From assembly GCA_020631395.1 (NCBI GenBank), contig JAHDHI010000011.1:1-64000 (forward strand): a stretch of 64,000 nucleotides of DNA, given 5' to 3'. Each line of letters begins with the position of its first letter. Position 1 is the stretch's first letter. Shown here one piece after another: positions 26,663 through 34,238 of the stretch. The notes beneath the pieces are model-generated. The model was not told the DNA's origin. It worked only from the letters and a program-made list of their open reading frames with translations, and did not search any database. This DNA is from Bizionia sp. (GTDB lineage Bacteria > Bacteroidota > Bacteroidia > Flavobacteriales > Flavobacteriaceae). The position numbers were made by a program, and so were the translations under genes.

Positions 26663-27469
26663 TCAAAAACTCCAGTCCCTATAACTACTCGATGCTTCAA
26701 GCTTGTTTTCCTTTATATCCTCCAATTCTGGAAAAAAGTCTATTCCCGTTAATTCTTCCACCTCATCGACAGATACCACAAATTCATAAAGCGGTTTGCC
26801 GGAATCTTCATGAGGCATCAAGAAGGCCAACATCTTCGTTTTGCTAGAGTTATTGTCTATAATCACTTTGTAAAACTGATTCGGGACTGAAACTTTTTCT
26901 TCCCCTATTGTTTTCAACCCTTTTTTCAAAACACCTCCAGAGACCACAAAAACACCATCATACTTACTCGCCCAATATCTTGTTTTTTGCTCCAATCTAT
27001 TCCATATCCCTGCATTGAAACTATGCGTTTGTGGACTTATATTGCTAGTCAAAAAGGTTTCATCATGCGCAGCCTTACTATATTTCCTGTCTCCTGCAGG
27101 GCATAGGTGCCCACGATCGTAGCCCGACTTCTTATAGTTTTTCCAATGCGCGGCTTTGGTTTTCACCATCTTGTCCACTTCAAAATAAGGGCGTTTGAAA
27201 TTGGTATTGCTCAAATGTGATTTCTTTAGTTCGTATGCCACCCATTCGGCTTGCTCGTGCTGCTCACTATAACTCAAGGAATAGCCTTCGTGGTGTACAA
27301 TTTGATTGGTAGTGCTAGTAGGCAAGAAGTATTCATTGGTATCTTCCTTTGTCGAGGCTCCTTGATTTACAACTTGTTCTGCTTTTCCTTTTTCAGAATA
27401 TAAGTCATACGAGTATATGGCAATTAGAATAACCGCTGAGAGAATCGAATATACTGTTTTTCTTGACAT
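26663..27469 (-). CDS. Exported DNA/RNA non-specific endonuclease (NUC1 family)
   Basis: 268 residues. An N-terminal signal or anchor segment (about residues 6-21) is followed by a NUC1/beta-beta-alpha-metal domain with catalytic DRGH (118-121; His121), metal-binding Asn152 in SFNAGIWNRLE, and FLTSNISPQ. The enzyme would cut DNA and RNA in the periplasm or outside. It ends a minus-strand set: sigma factor, membrane TPR protein, nuclease. Only 3 bp separate it from the TPR gene, so it should be co-transcribed and sigma-controlled. Confidence 0.87.
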   Translation of the reverse strand: MSRKTVYSILSAVILIAIYSYDLYSEKGKAEQVVNQGASTKEDTNEYFLPTSTTNQIVHHEGYSLSYSEQHEQAEWVAYELKKSHLSNTNFKRPYFEVDKMVKTKAAHWKNYKKSGYDRGHLCPAGDRKYSKAAHDETFLTSNISPQTHSFNAGIWNRLEQKTRYWASKYDGVFVVSGGVLKKGLKTIGEEKVSVPNQFYKVIIDNNSSKTKMLAFLMPHEDSGKPLYEFVVSVDEVEELTGIDFFPELEDIKENKLEASSSYRDWSF

Positions 27470-27472
27470 TGA

Positions 27473-28297
27473 TTATTTTATCTTTTCTAGCACTTCTATG
27501 GCCTTTTCATAATTGTAGTTGGCCGTATTGGCAACAATCTTCTCAAATAGGTCAACGGCATTGACCTTGTCATCCATCTTTAAATAGGCAAGTCCTTTAT
27601 ACCAATAGCCCTTGGAGGCATCTATACTATTGCTTTCAATCAATTTTTGGAAACTCGACAAGGCTTCATCATATTCATTGAGTTCCAATTGAGAAAGCCC
27701 TAGATATAAAACGGCATGTGCATTGAAATCCTCCATATTCGATATAGCTTCGTTGAGATGCTCTTTTGCAACTTTGTAATCCCCTCTTTCGAAAGCTCTT
27801 TCTCCATTTACCAATGCCTCATTCTCCGAATGCCCCCTTTCTATCAATGAAGGCAATTCATTCCAACTGTCATATAGTGAATACACCTCGCTGTTTGTCT
27901 TCTTTCCATCATTGAGAAAGAAGCTTATGAGTAGAGCTATTGATGCTGCCACTGCTATAGCATAGTAAAATTTGGATCTAATTGCTTTCTTCTCATCAAT
28001 TTCTTCTTCTTTCAAATAGATTTCACCAGCTTCTCTAATTGCTCTTTTTGAGGTTTCAACTTCATTGCTTTCAAATAGAGATTCCAATTCGTTTAACTTA
28101 GAATTCTCTTTTGAATCCTCTATGGAAGCCCAACCCTGTTCACCATATTGCAAACGCATCTGTTTGTTGACTTCAATGTATTCCAACAGGTTTTCATTGG
28201 TACTCATCAGGTTTTCAAATGTCTTGAATTCCTCAACATCCATATTACCATCCAGATATCGTTCTACTTGTTCTTGTATGTCTTCAGAAAAACTCAT
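27473..28297 (-). CDS. Membrane TPR protein, probable anti-sigma factor
   Basis: 274 residues. The N-terminal cytoplasmic part (about 1-103) begins like Bacteroidota anti-sigma factors (VERYLDGNMDVEEFKTFENLM). One transmembrane segment (about 108-127) is followed by an outside TPR region (about 160-272) with typical units such as AVLYLGLSQLELNEYDEALSSF. The gene overlaps the upstream sigma factor gene by 4 bp (ATGA), so the pair is translationally coupled. I infer that it holds the sigma factor inactive and senses a partner through its TPR domain. Confidence 0.75.
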   Translation of the reverse strand: MSFSEDIQEQVERYLDGNMDVEEFKTFENLMSTNENLLEYIEVNKQMRLQYGEQGWASIEDSKENSKLNELESLFESNEVETSKRAIREAGEIYLKEEEIDEKKAIRSKFYYAIAVAASIALLISFFLNDGKKTNSEVYSLYDSWNELPSLIERGHSENEALVNGERAFERGDYKVAKEHLNEAISNMEDFNAHAVLYLGLSQLELNEYDEALSSFQKLIESNSIDASKGYWYKGLAYLKMDDKVNAVDLFEKIVANTANYNYEKAIEVLEKIK

Positions 28298-28863
28298 AGC
28301 TGTTTCAATTCTTTAAATCTAAAATCCTGCTGTAGCATTTCAGTCAGTTTGGTCTTACATTTAAAAACCCGCTGCCTTACTACTGTTTCACTATTATAAT
28401 CCAATTCTTCCGCTATTTTTTTGTATGGCATCTTCTTGAAAAAACGCTTTAAGATTTGTTTGCAATTCTCAGAGATCAATTCCAATTTCTCTTGAAAAAA
28501 CTCCCATCGTTCTTGTTCTAAAATGGACAATGCCAAATCTCGTGTTTCACTTCTTAGTTCAATTACACCTTCACTTGTTACCTCTTTCCTTGCCTTATTT
28601 AATTCTCTACGCCACAAATTTTTACAACAGGTAAACAAATAGGCGTCAAAATTGGATTTGATTTCAAATGGTTCTTTCCTATACCTCACCGTCAATTGCA
28701 ATAGCGCCTTTTGAAAAATATCTTCAGCATCTGCTTGCTGTCCTTTGTTTTGTATGACAAATCGCTTTACATTTGGAAAATTATTTATATATATTTCTTT
28801 AATAACCAGAAAATCATTGTTTAACAACGCATTTAAATATAGGGAGTTATCTTTCATTGTCAT
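28294..28863 (-). CDS. ECF-like RNA polymerase sigma factor
   Basis: 189 residues from ATG 28863; the frame extends to a TTG at 28890, but that overlaps a -7 promoter element. An ATG two codons later is also possible. Region 2 shows ADAEDIFQKALLQLTVRYRKEP and NFDAYLFTCCKNLWRRELNK; region 4 shows ILKRFFKKMPYKKIAEELDYNSETVVRQRVFKCK. It starts the operon with the membrane TPR protein and NUC1 nuclease, and faces the lipoprotein/CHAT genes across about 180 bp. Confidence 0.82.
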   Translation of the reverse strand: MTMKDNSLYLNALLNNDFLVIKEIYINNFPNVKRFVIQNKGQQADAEDIFQKALLQLTVRYRKEPFEIKSNFDAYLFTCCKNLWRRELNKARKEVTSEGVIELRSETRDLALSILEQERWEFFQEKLELISENCKQILKRFFKKMPYKKIAEELDYNSETVVRQRVFKCKTKLTEMLQQDFRFKELKQL

Positions 28864-28887
28864 TAAAAGAGGTTCGTTCTTGTCCAG

Positions 28888-28895
28888 CAAATATA
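28888..28895 (-). promoter_or_regulatory. -7 element of the sigma/TPR/nuclease operon
   Basis: TATATTTG on the minus strand fits TAnnTTTG and lies 24 bp before ATG 28863. It overlaps the longer TTG-initiated reading, supporting the shorter start. Confidence 0.5.
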
Positions 28896-29046
28896 AATAT
28901 TTGTAAACTATCCTTTACATAAATGTCATTTAATGCAAAATCAAAGAATGCAATTGATGGGTTCTTTCAATCCATTGTTTCTTTTTTTGAATGCACGGGG
29001 TAACATTCACAAGTTTTTGGGAACAGAGAGTAAAACAACAAACATT

Positions 29047-29487
29047 ATGAAGACAAAAACATTGAAACTGATCTTAGCTGTAGTAGCTTTAGCATTTATC
29101 GGGTGTACTACCGACAAGGATTCCTCAAGCGAGGCAACACCAAAAAACAAGATCATCTTCTTAGAATCGAACACCCAAAAAATGGGAATGATTGGAGAAA
29201 ACACAACAGCATATTTGGTAACCTATGAAAATCCCAACATTACTTATGGCGAAAAGCAAGACACTAAAAACAAGTACGTTGACTATCTAGGATTGTTTGC
29301 TTACGACACAACGAATAGCAACCACATTGAAATTTGGTATATCGATGACTTGGTAAACATACCTGACGAATGTCTTGATGGCTGTTCGATAAACGGCTAT
29401 ATCTACCCTGCTCTTTGCGGTGGCTGTGGAAAAGATGACGCCATAGAAGCAGATGAAGTGATTAATGAAGCTGCCCCTATTGATTAA
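29047..29487 (+). CDS. Small lipoprotein with clustered cysteines
   Basis: 146 residues from ATG 29047, where a lipoprotein signal begins (MKTKTLKLILAVVALAFIGC, lipid Cys20); the frame extends 38 codons further up without such a signal. The mature domain is acidic and has four cysteines near the end: CLDGC and, about 11 residues on, CGGC. These could bind metal or form disulfides. No family recognised. It is the first gene of the plus-strand run leading to the CHAT protease. Confidence 0.65.
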   Translation: MKTKTLKLILAVVALAFIGCTTDKDSSSEATPKNKIIFLESNTQKMGMIGENTTAYLVTYENPNITYGEKQDTKNKYVDYLGLFAYDTTNSNHIEIWYIDDLVNIPDECLDGCSINGYIYPALCGGCGKDDAIEADEVINEAAPID

Positions 29488-29554
29488 CTCCTAACGTATA
29501 AAAATAGATATCTTTACAAGGTTATTTCTAATTAATTTTGTTAACAGATACTCT

Positions 29555-32224
29555 ATGCAAAAGAACATCTTACTCCTTTTTTCAATCTTCCTTTATTTGA
29601 ACAGCTATGCGCAAATGAAGGAAGATTTGTATTTTAATGCCAAAGACAGCCTACTAAAAACATACAAGAAAAAAGGCCAATTGGACAGTCTTGCCATAAA
29701 GGCTCATAAGTTCACATTGGATTTCAACAAGAAAAGAGAATACCAAAAAGCCCTTTTCTTTGCAAAGAAGGAAGTAAACTGTAAAAATGTCTTGAGCGAT
29801 AGCCTTTACAAGAATGCCTTATACAACCTAGGCTTCTTCTATTACAAGACAAACCAATATTACAAATCCAATGTCGTTTTCAAAAAAGTAATAGATAGTT
29901 TTAAAACGGATAATAAGACCTATCAATCCTATTGTTCCATTGGGAGAAATTTCAATCATATAGGGGATTATTATCAAGCCATCAGTTACTACAAAAAAGG
30001 ATTGAAGAAAGGAAACTCATTTAGTCCCAGAAATTTTTTCACTAATTATGTCAATCTCTCCATAGTATATCAAAATACTAATACCAAAGAAGGGTTGAAA
30101 CAAAAGTTATCATTACTACGAAAGGCAGATTCCATATCTAGAGTCACAACATTGAGTTATTCCAATTATCGTTCCTTGTATAATAATTATGGTTTGTTGT
30201 ACAAGCACGATCTAATGTTCGATTTCAAAAAAGCCAAACATTACAATGAGAAGCTGATTGAAATGGCAAAAACACGAAAAGACACATCTACACTCATTAG
30301 TACTTACAATAATTTGGGGAGTCTATACAATGTGCAAAAAAACGACAGTGCCTATCTTTTCATCAACAAAGGCTTGAAAATGACGTCTCCCAAGTCCAAA
30401 ATATTCTCAAAGCTCCAAAACAATCTAGCCGAGTATTTTTATATTAAAGGGAATGTCATCGAAGCTCTTAAACACCTGCATTTGGGTTTGCAATCTACAA
30501 TCCCCTTTCCTATTGATTCTTCTCATCTATATGTACCTCCATTAGATTTCTTTTCTCTTTCCAACAATAAAATGCAAGCTTTTTTTACACTAAAAGACAA
30601 AGTAGATTACATTTTGAGTGACAATGCTGCCAACACAAGCAACAAACTGGTTTCCGTTGCCTTGGAGAACATCATTTTGGCCGATAAACTTTTGGATGCC
30701 ATCAAACAAGAAAGTCTCGAAACCAATTCCAAGCTATTTTGGCAAGAAGAAGCCTCCGAGTTATACCTTTTTGCTGTAAATGCATGTCATAGAATGGACA
30801 AACCCGAACAAGCCTTTTATTTCATGGAAAAGAACAAGGCCATTCTTTTGTTGGAAAACATAAATGAGAACGAAATGAAAATCCTCAACAACGTTCCTGC
30901 TGTTTTTTTAGAAAAAGAATTAGAATTGAAATACAACATTCACAATCTTGAAAACGAATTAAACTCCTCAAAAGGCAAAAAGAACGATTTGGAGAACAAA
31001 TACCATAGCCTCAAGATTGACTATAAAAACCTGATTGAATCCTTAAAAAAAGAATACCCACAATATTATGACTACAAAACAAAGGCATACACTCTAAATT
31101 TAGAGGAGACAAAAAACAGAATAGATGAAAACACACTTCTCATCGAATATATTCTTAATGATAAGAATGGTTATCTTCTAATGGTCTCTAAAGATGAAAC
31201 CTCAATTCACAAAATAGATTCTGCATCAGATTTAAATCTTAAAATTGAAGTCTATTTAAATTTAGTGTCAAAACCACTTAAAACAAAAACTGATTTAGAA
31301 AACTACACCAATCTTTCCAAAGAATTGCACTCCATTTTACTTCCTTTTTTAAAGGATCAAATTGAAAAAGGCAAGACTAAATTGTTAATCATACCGGATC
31401 ACAAATTACAGTATATCCCGTTTGAAACATTGAAACGAGATAACGAAAACAATTCTCTATTGATTGAAGATTTCGACGTCTCCTATGCTTATTCGTATTC
31501 GTTTCTTGAAAAAAACAAGGCCATCAACAGGAAAGCCAATGATGATTTCATAGGTTTTGCTCCCTTTGAATTCGAATATGACAACTTACAAACCTTGACA
31601 CGAAGCAAAACCGAAATCAATACCATTGAAGATATTATACATGGTGAGGCATTAATTGGCAATGCTGCCTCCAAGCAAAATTTTCTTTCCAAAATAAAAG
31701 ACTATAAGATTATCCACTTGTCTACCCATGCCAATGCAAACGATACAATATCTCCTTGGATCGCATTCAAAGACGAAAAGCTATTTCTAAGTGAATTGTA
31801 CACAGTAAAAAACCAAGCAGAATTGGTAGTTTTGAGCGCATGTAAAAGCTCATTGGGAAAGATGAACAACGGAGAAGGTGTATTTAGCCTTGCTCGAGGT
31901 TTCTTCCATTCTGGGTCCAATAGTGTCATTTCCTCTTTATGGAATGCCAATGACAAATCCAATGAAGAAATCTCCTCTTCCTTCTACAAGTACTTGAAAA
32001 AAGGAGAACCTAAAAGCAATGCGCTTAGGCTTGCCAAGCTCGATTACTTGAAAACTCACTCCTTGAGTGAAATCTCTCCTTATTATTGGTCTTCTTTGGT
32101 TTTGGTAGGAGACGATTCCTCAATCCCCCTATACTCGCATAACCATTTATTTTTCATAGCTTTAACCATCACCTTACTTTTAGCTCTACTATTTTATTTG
32201 AAAAAAAGAAAAACTTCAGGGTAA
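29555..32224 (+). CDS. Secreted TPR-CHAT caspase-like protein
   Basis: 889 residues: signal peptide (ends near SYAQ, residue 20), a long TPR solenoid (about 40-400), a coiled-coil linker (about 445-500) and a C-terminal CHAT domain. The CHAT dyad is visible as His725 in IIHLSTHANA and Cys763 in VVLSACKSS, followed by GEGVFSLARGFFHSGSNSVISSLW. One transmembrane helix (about 862-881) and a short basic tail end the protein. CHAT proteins are caspase-related proteases, here placed on the periplasmic side. A -7-like TAATTTTG lies at 29533-29540. Confidence 0.87.
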   Translation: MQKNILLLFSIFLYLNSYAQMKEDLYFNAKDSLLKTYKKKGQLDSLAIKAHKFTLDFNKKREYQKALFFAKKEVNCKNVLSDSLYKNALYNLGFFYYKTNQYYKSNVVFKKVIDSFKTDNKTYQSYCSIGRNFNHIGDYYQAISYYKKGLKKGNSFSPRNFFTNYVNLSIVYQNTNTKEGLKQKLSLLRKADSISRVTTLSYSNYRSLYNNYGLLYKHDLMFDFKKAKHYNEKLIEMAKTRKDTSTLISTYNNLGSLYNVQKNDSAYLFINKGLKMTSPKSKIFSKLQNNLAEYFYIKGNVIEALKHLHLGLQSTIPFPIDSSHLYVPPLDFFSLSNNKMQAFFTLKDKVDYILSDNAANTSNKLVSVALENIILADKLLDAIKQESLETNSKLFWQEEASELYLFAVNACHRMDKPEQAFYFMEKNKAILLLENINENEMKILNNVPAVFLEKELELKYNIHNLENELNSSKGKKNDLENKYHSLKIDYKNLIESLKKEYPQYYDYKTKAYTLNLEETKNRIDENTLLIEYILNDKNGYLLMVSKDETSIHKIDSASDLNLKIEVYLNLVSKPLKTKTDLENYTNLSKELHSILLPFLKDQIEKGKTKLLIIPDHKLQYIPFETLKRDNENNSLLIEDFDVSYAYSYSFLEKNKAINRKANDDFIGFAPFEFEYDNLQTLTRSKTEINTIEDIIHGEALIGNAASKQNFLSKIKDYKIIHLSTHANANDTISPWIAFKDEKLFLSELYTVKNQAELVVLSACKSSLGKMNNGEGVFSLARGFFHSGSNSVISSLWNANDKSNEEISSSFYKYLKKGEPKSNALRLAKLDYLKTHSLSEISPYYWSSLVLVGDDSSIPLYSHNHLFFIALTITLLLALLFYLKKRKTSG

Positions 32225-32276
32225 CATCTAAAAGAATAATGTAACAAAGGGGAAACAACCTATTCATTGCATTATT

Positions 32277-33899
32277 TTGAAAGACACATTAACATACCTA
32301 ATTAACGCTCTCCTCGAGCAAAACAAAATTAGAATTGACAAAGAAGAATTCGCTTTTCAAATTAAAAGTCATCCTTCTTTCCCAAGTTTACACTCCATTA
32401 CTGGAGTTTTGGATCACTTCAACATAGAAAACTTGGCAATGCAGATCCCTTTAAACGAGGAAACCTTGTCTCAATTGCCTCCTACTTTTTTAGCTCAAAT
32501 TAAAAAGGGCAACGACACTTCCATTGTGCTGGTTACAAACAAAGGATTAAAGTACAAGATAATTTTCAACGGCAAGGAACAAGAAACCATATCCTTGAAA
32601 ACCTTCTTGGCTCAATTTACGGGAGTAATGGTAGCTGTTGACAATATAGATAGCTCAACTCTTAAGCCCGTAAAAGGCAAGAATTACCTTAAACCACTTT
32701 CCTTAATTGCGATTGCCTTGTTTGCTGTCTTATTCTTTACCTCTGGAATGGATAAAATTGCCATTGCCCAATTCGTACTTTCCATAGCTGGGGTAGCTAT
32801 AAGTTTCTTGGTAATACAACACGACTTGGGAGTAGATTCCAAAATTATGAACAGCATATGTTCACAAGAAAGCAAAGTCACCAATTGCAATGCTGTACTG
32901 AACTCCAAGGGAGCAACACTTTTCAAAGGGCTTAAACTTGGGGATGCAAGTGCCATTTACTTTATGTCCACAAGTATCTCTTGGCTATTGGTGAGTCTAT
33001 CAAAAACACAATACACCCCTTTGTTAGTTATAAGTGCATTGGCTACCCCAATGATCATCTATTCCATTTACTATCAAATTGCCGTTGCGAAAAGTTGGTG
33101 TTCACTATGCCTTGGCATTGTCTCAATTCTAATCCTTCAAGCCATTATAGCTTTCTTTCCTTCTTTAGATGCCTTTAAATTCCCCTTGTCTGGCACCAGT
33201 ATGCTTTTAATGGGTTTCAGCTTCTTTTCCGTAGCTGCGATTTGGCTATTTGTCATCTCCAAACTGAAAAAAGAACAAGAATTCAATGCATTGAAAATTG
33301 AAGCAACGAAATTCAAAAGAAATTTTGAGTTGTTCAACACCTTGTTAGAGACGTCAAAATCTATAGAAACGACATTGTCCAATACTTCAGAGATCATTTT
33401 TGGAAATTCCAAAGCTCCTCTAAACATAACGGTAATTACCAATCCATTTTGCGGCTATTGCAAAGTTGTTCATAATTTAATGGAAGACATATTGAAAAAA
33501 CATCATCAAAAAGTAAGCATCACCATTAGATTTAACATAAGCCTCTCCCAAAAAGACAGCGACACTGTAAAAATAGCGAGTAGGCTATTGGAAATCTACC
33601 ATGAAGATGGTGAAGCTGAGTGTATGAAGGCAATGTCTGACATATACAATGACAACAATGCTAGTACTTGGTTAAAGCAGTGGAAGTCTTCTAAAAAACC
33701 TGAACTCTACATAGACATCTTGGAACATGAAAAAGAATGGTGCAACAAAAACAACATCAACTTCACTCCAGAGCTGTTAATAAATGGAAAGGCTTTTCCG
33801 CAAGCCTACAATCGTAGTGACCTATCCTACTTCATTGAAGATTTGTATGAATTTGCCATCGAAACTTCCAGTACCTCTCAATTTAAACAACACATATAA
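32277..33899 (+). CDS. C39-like/VKOR/thioredoxin fusion (disulfide-forming membrane enzyme)
   Basis: 540 residues, TTG start, no upstream ATG. Residues 1-120 resemble a C39 peptidase fold (HPSFPSLHSITGVLDHFNIE) but lack the catalytic Cys, so it may only bind leader peptides. Residues 135-330 are a VKOR membrane domain with loop cysteines 195 and 204 and active-site SWCSLC (275/278). Residues 375-525 are thioredoxin-like with NPFCGYC (392/395). VKOR-Trx fusions oxidise cysteines in exported proteins using quinone. Directly downstream lie a six-Cys peptide gene and its exporter, so I infer that this enzyme folds the peptides. Confidence 0.85.
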   Translation: MKDTLTYLINALLEQNKIRIDKEEFAFQIKSHPSFPSLHSITGVLDHFNIENLAMQIPLNEETLSQLPPTFLAQIKKGNDTSIVLVTNKGLKYKIIFNGKEQETISLKTFLAQFTGVMVAVDNIDSSTLKPVKGKNYLKPLSLIAIALFAVLFFTSGMDKIAIAQFVLSIAGVAISFLVIQHDLGVDSKIMNSICSQESKVTNCNAVLNSKGATLFKGLKLGDASAIYFMSTSISWLLVSLSKTQYTPLLVISALATPMIIYSIYYQIAVAKSWCSLCLGIVSILILQAIIAFFPSLDAFKFPLSGTSMLLMGFSFFSVAAIWLFVISKLKKEQEFNALKIEATKFKRNFELFNTLLETSKSIETTLSNTSEIIFGNSKAPLNITVITNPFCGYCKVVHNLMEDILKKHHQKVSITIRFNISLSQKDSDTVKIASRLLEIYHEDGEAECMKAMSDIYNDNNASTWLKQWKSSKKPELYIDILEHEKEWCNKNNINFTPELLINGKAFPQAYNRSDLSYFIEDLYEFAIETSSTSQFKQHI

Positions 33900-33905
33900 A
33901 AATAT

Positions 33906-33945
33906 CCCTCGCGAGGAGTTAGACACAAACTGTGAGTGTCTTTAA
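33906..33945 (+). promoter_or_regulatory. Two-hairpin 5' element, copy 1
   Basis: CTCGCGAG palindrome (33908-33915), then stem AGACAC/GTGTCT around a 9-base loop and TTTAAA. It lies about 39 bp before the ATG of peptide 1. The same arrangement precedes peptides 2 and 3, so it may be a shared riboregulator, processing site or attenuator. Confidence 0.65.
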
Positions 33946-33983
33946 ATGATCACAAAGTAATATAACTCATAAATAATTTAATC

Positions 33984-34169
33984 ATGAAACATTTAAAAAA
34001 TTTAGGAAAAAGTTTAAACAAAGTTGAACAGAAATCAATTAACGGAGGGGGGCGACAATTTTGTGAATCTCACAAAGATTGTCCAGGAGGACAAGGATGC
34101 TGTGCAATGGCTTTTTGCGTTACAGACGAATACTATAGCAACAACCCTCATTGCTCGTCTAGTTTCTAG
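33984..34169 (+). CDS. GG-leader six-cysteine peptide 1
   Basis: 61 residues. The leader (MKHLKNLGKSLNKVEQKSIN) ends at Gly21-Gly22, the cut site of C39 peptidases, giving a core of about 39 residues. Core cysteines at 27, 33, 39, 40, 45 and 57 follow C-x5-C-x5-C-C-x4-C-x11-C, the spacing of inhibitor-cystine-knot (knottin) toxins. The leader is clearly related to those of peptides 2 and 3. The gene lies between the VKOR-Trx fusion and the C39 exporter. I infer a secreted, disulfide-bonded bacteriocin or signal. Activity unknown. Confidence 0.8.
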   Translation: MKHLKNLGKSLNKVEQKSINGGGRQFCESHKDCPGGQGCCAMAFCVTDEYYSNNPHCSSSF

Positions 34170-34191
34170 CAAATCGCAACGGTAATTTTTC

Positions 34192-34220
34192 AACTGGGAA
34201 CTAACACTTCCCAGTTTTAA
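34192..34220 (+). terminator. Hairpin between peptide 1 and the exporter gene
   Basis: Stem AACTGGGAA/TTCCCAGTT, 7-base loop, then TTAACTT. The short U-run suggests partial termination, which would keep peptide mRNA above exporter mRNA. Confidence 0.6.
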
Positions 34221-34238
34221 CTTCTAAAAAGAAAATAC

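Noticed and set aside
28864-28890. Longer start (TTG) for the sigma factor
   Set aside because: It overlaps the TATATTTG promoter element; ATG 28863 is better placed.
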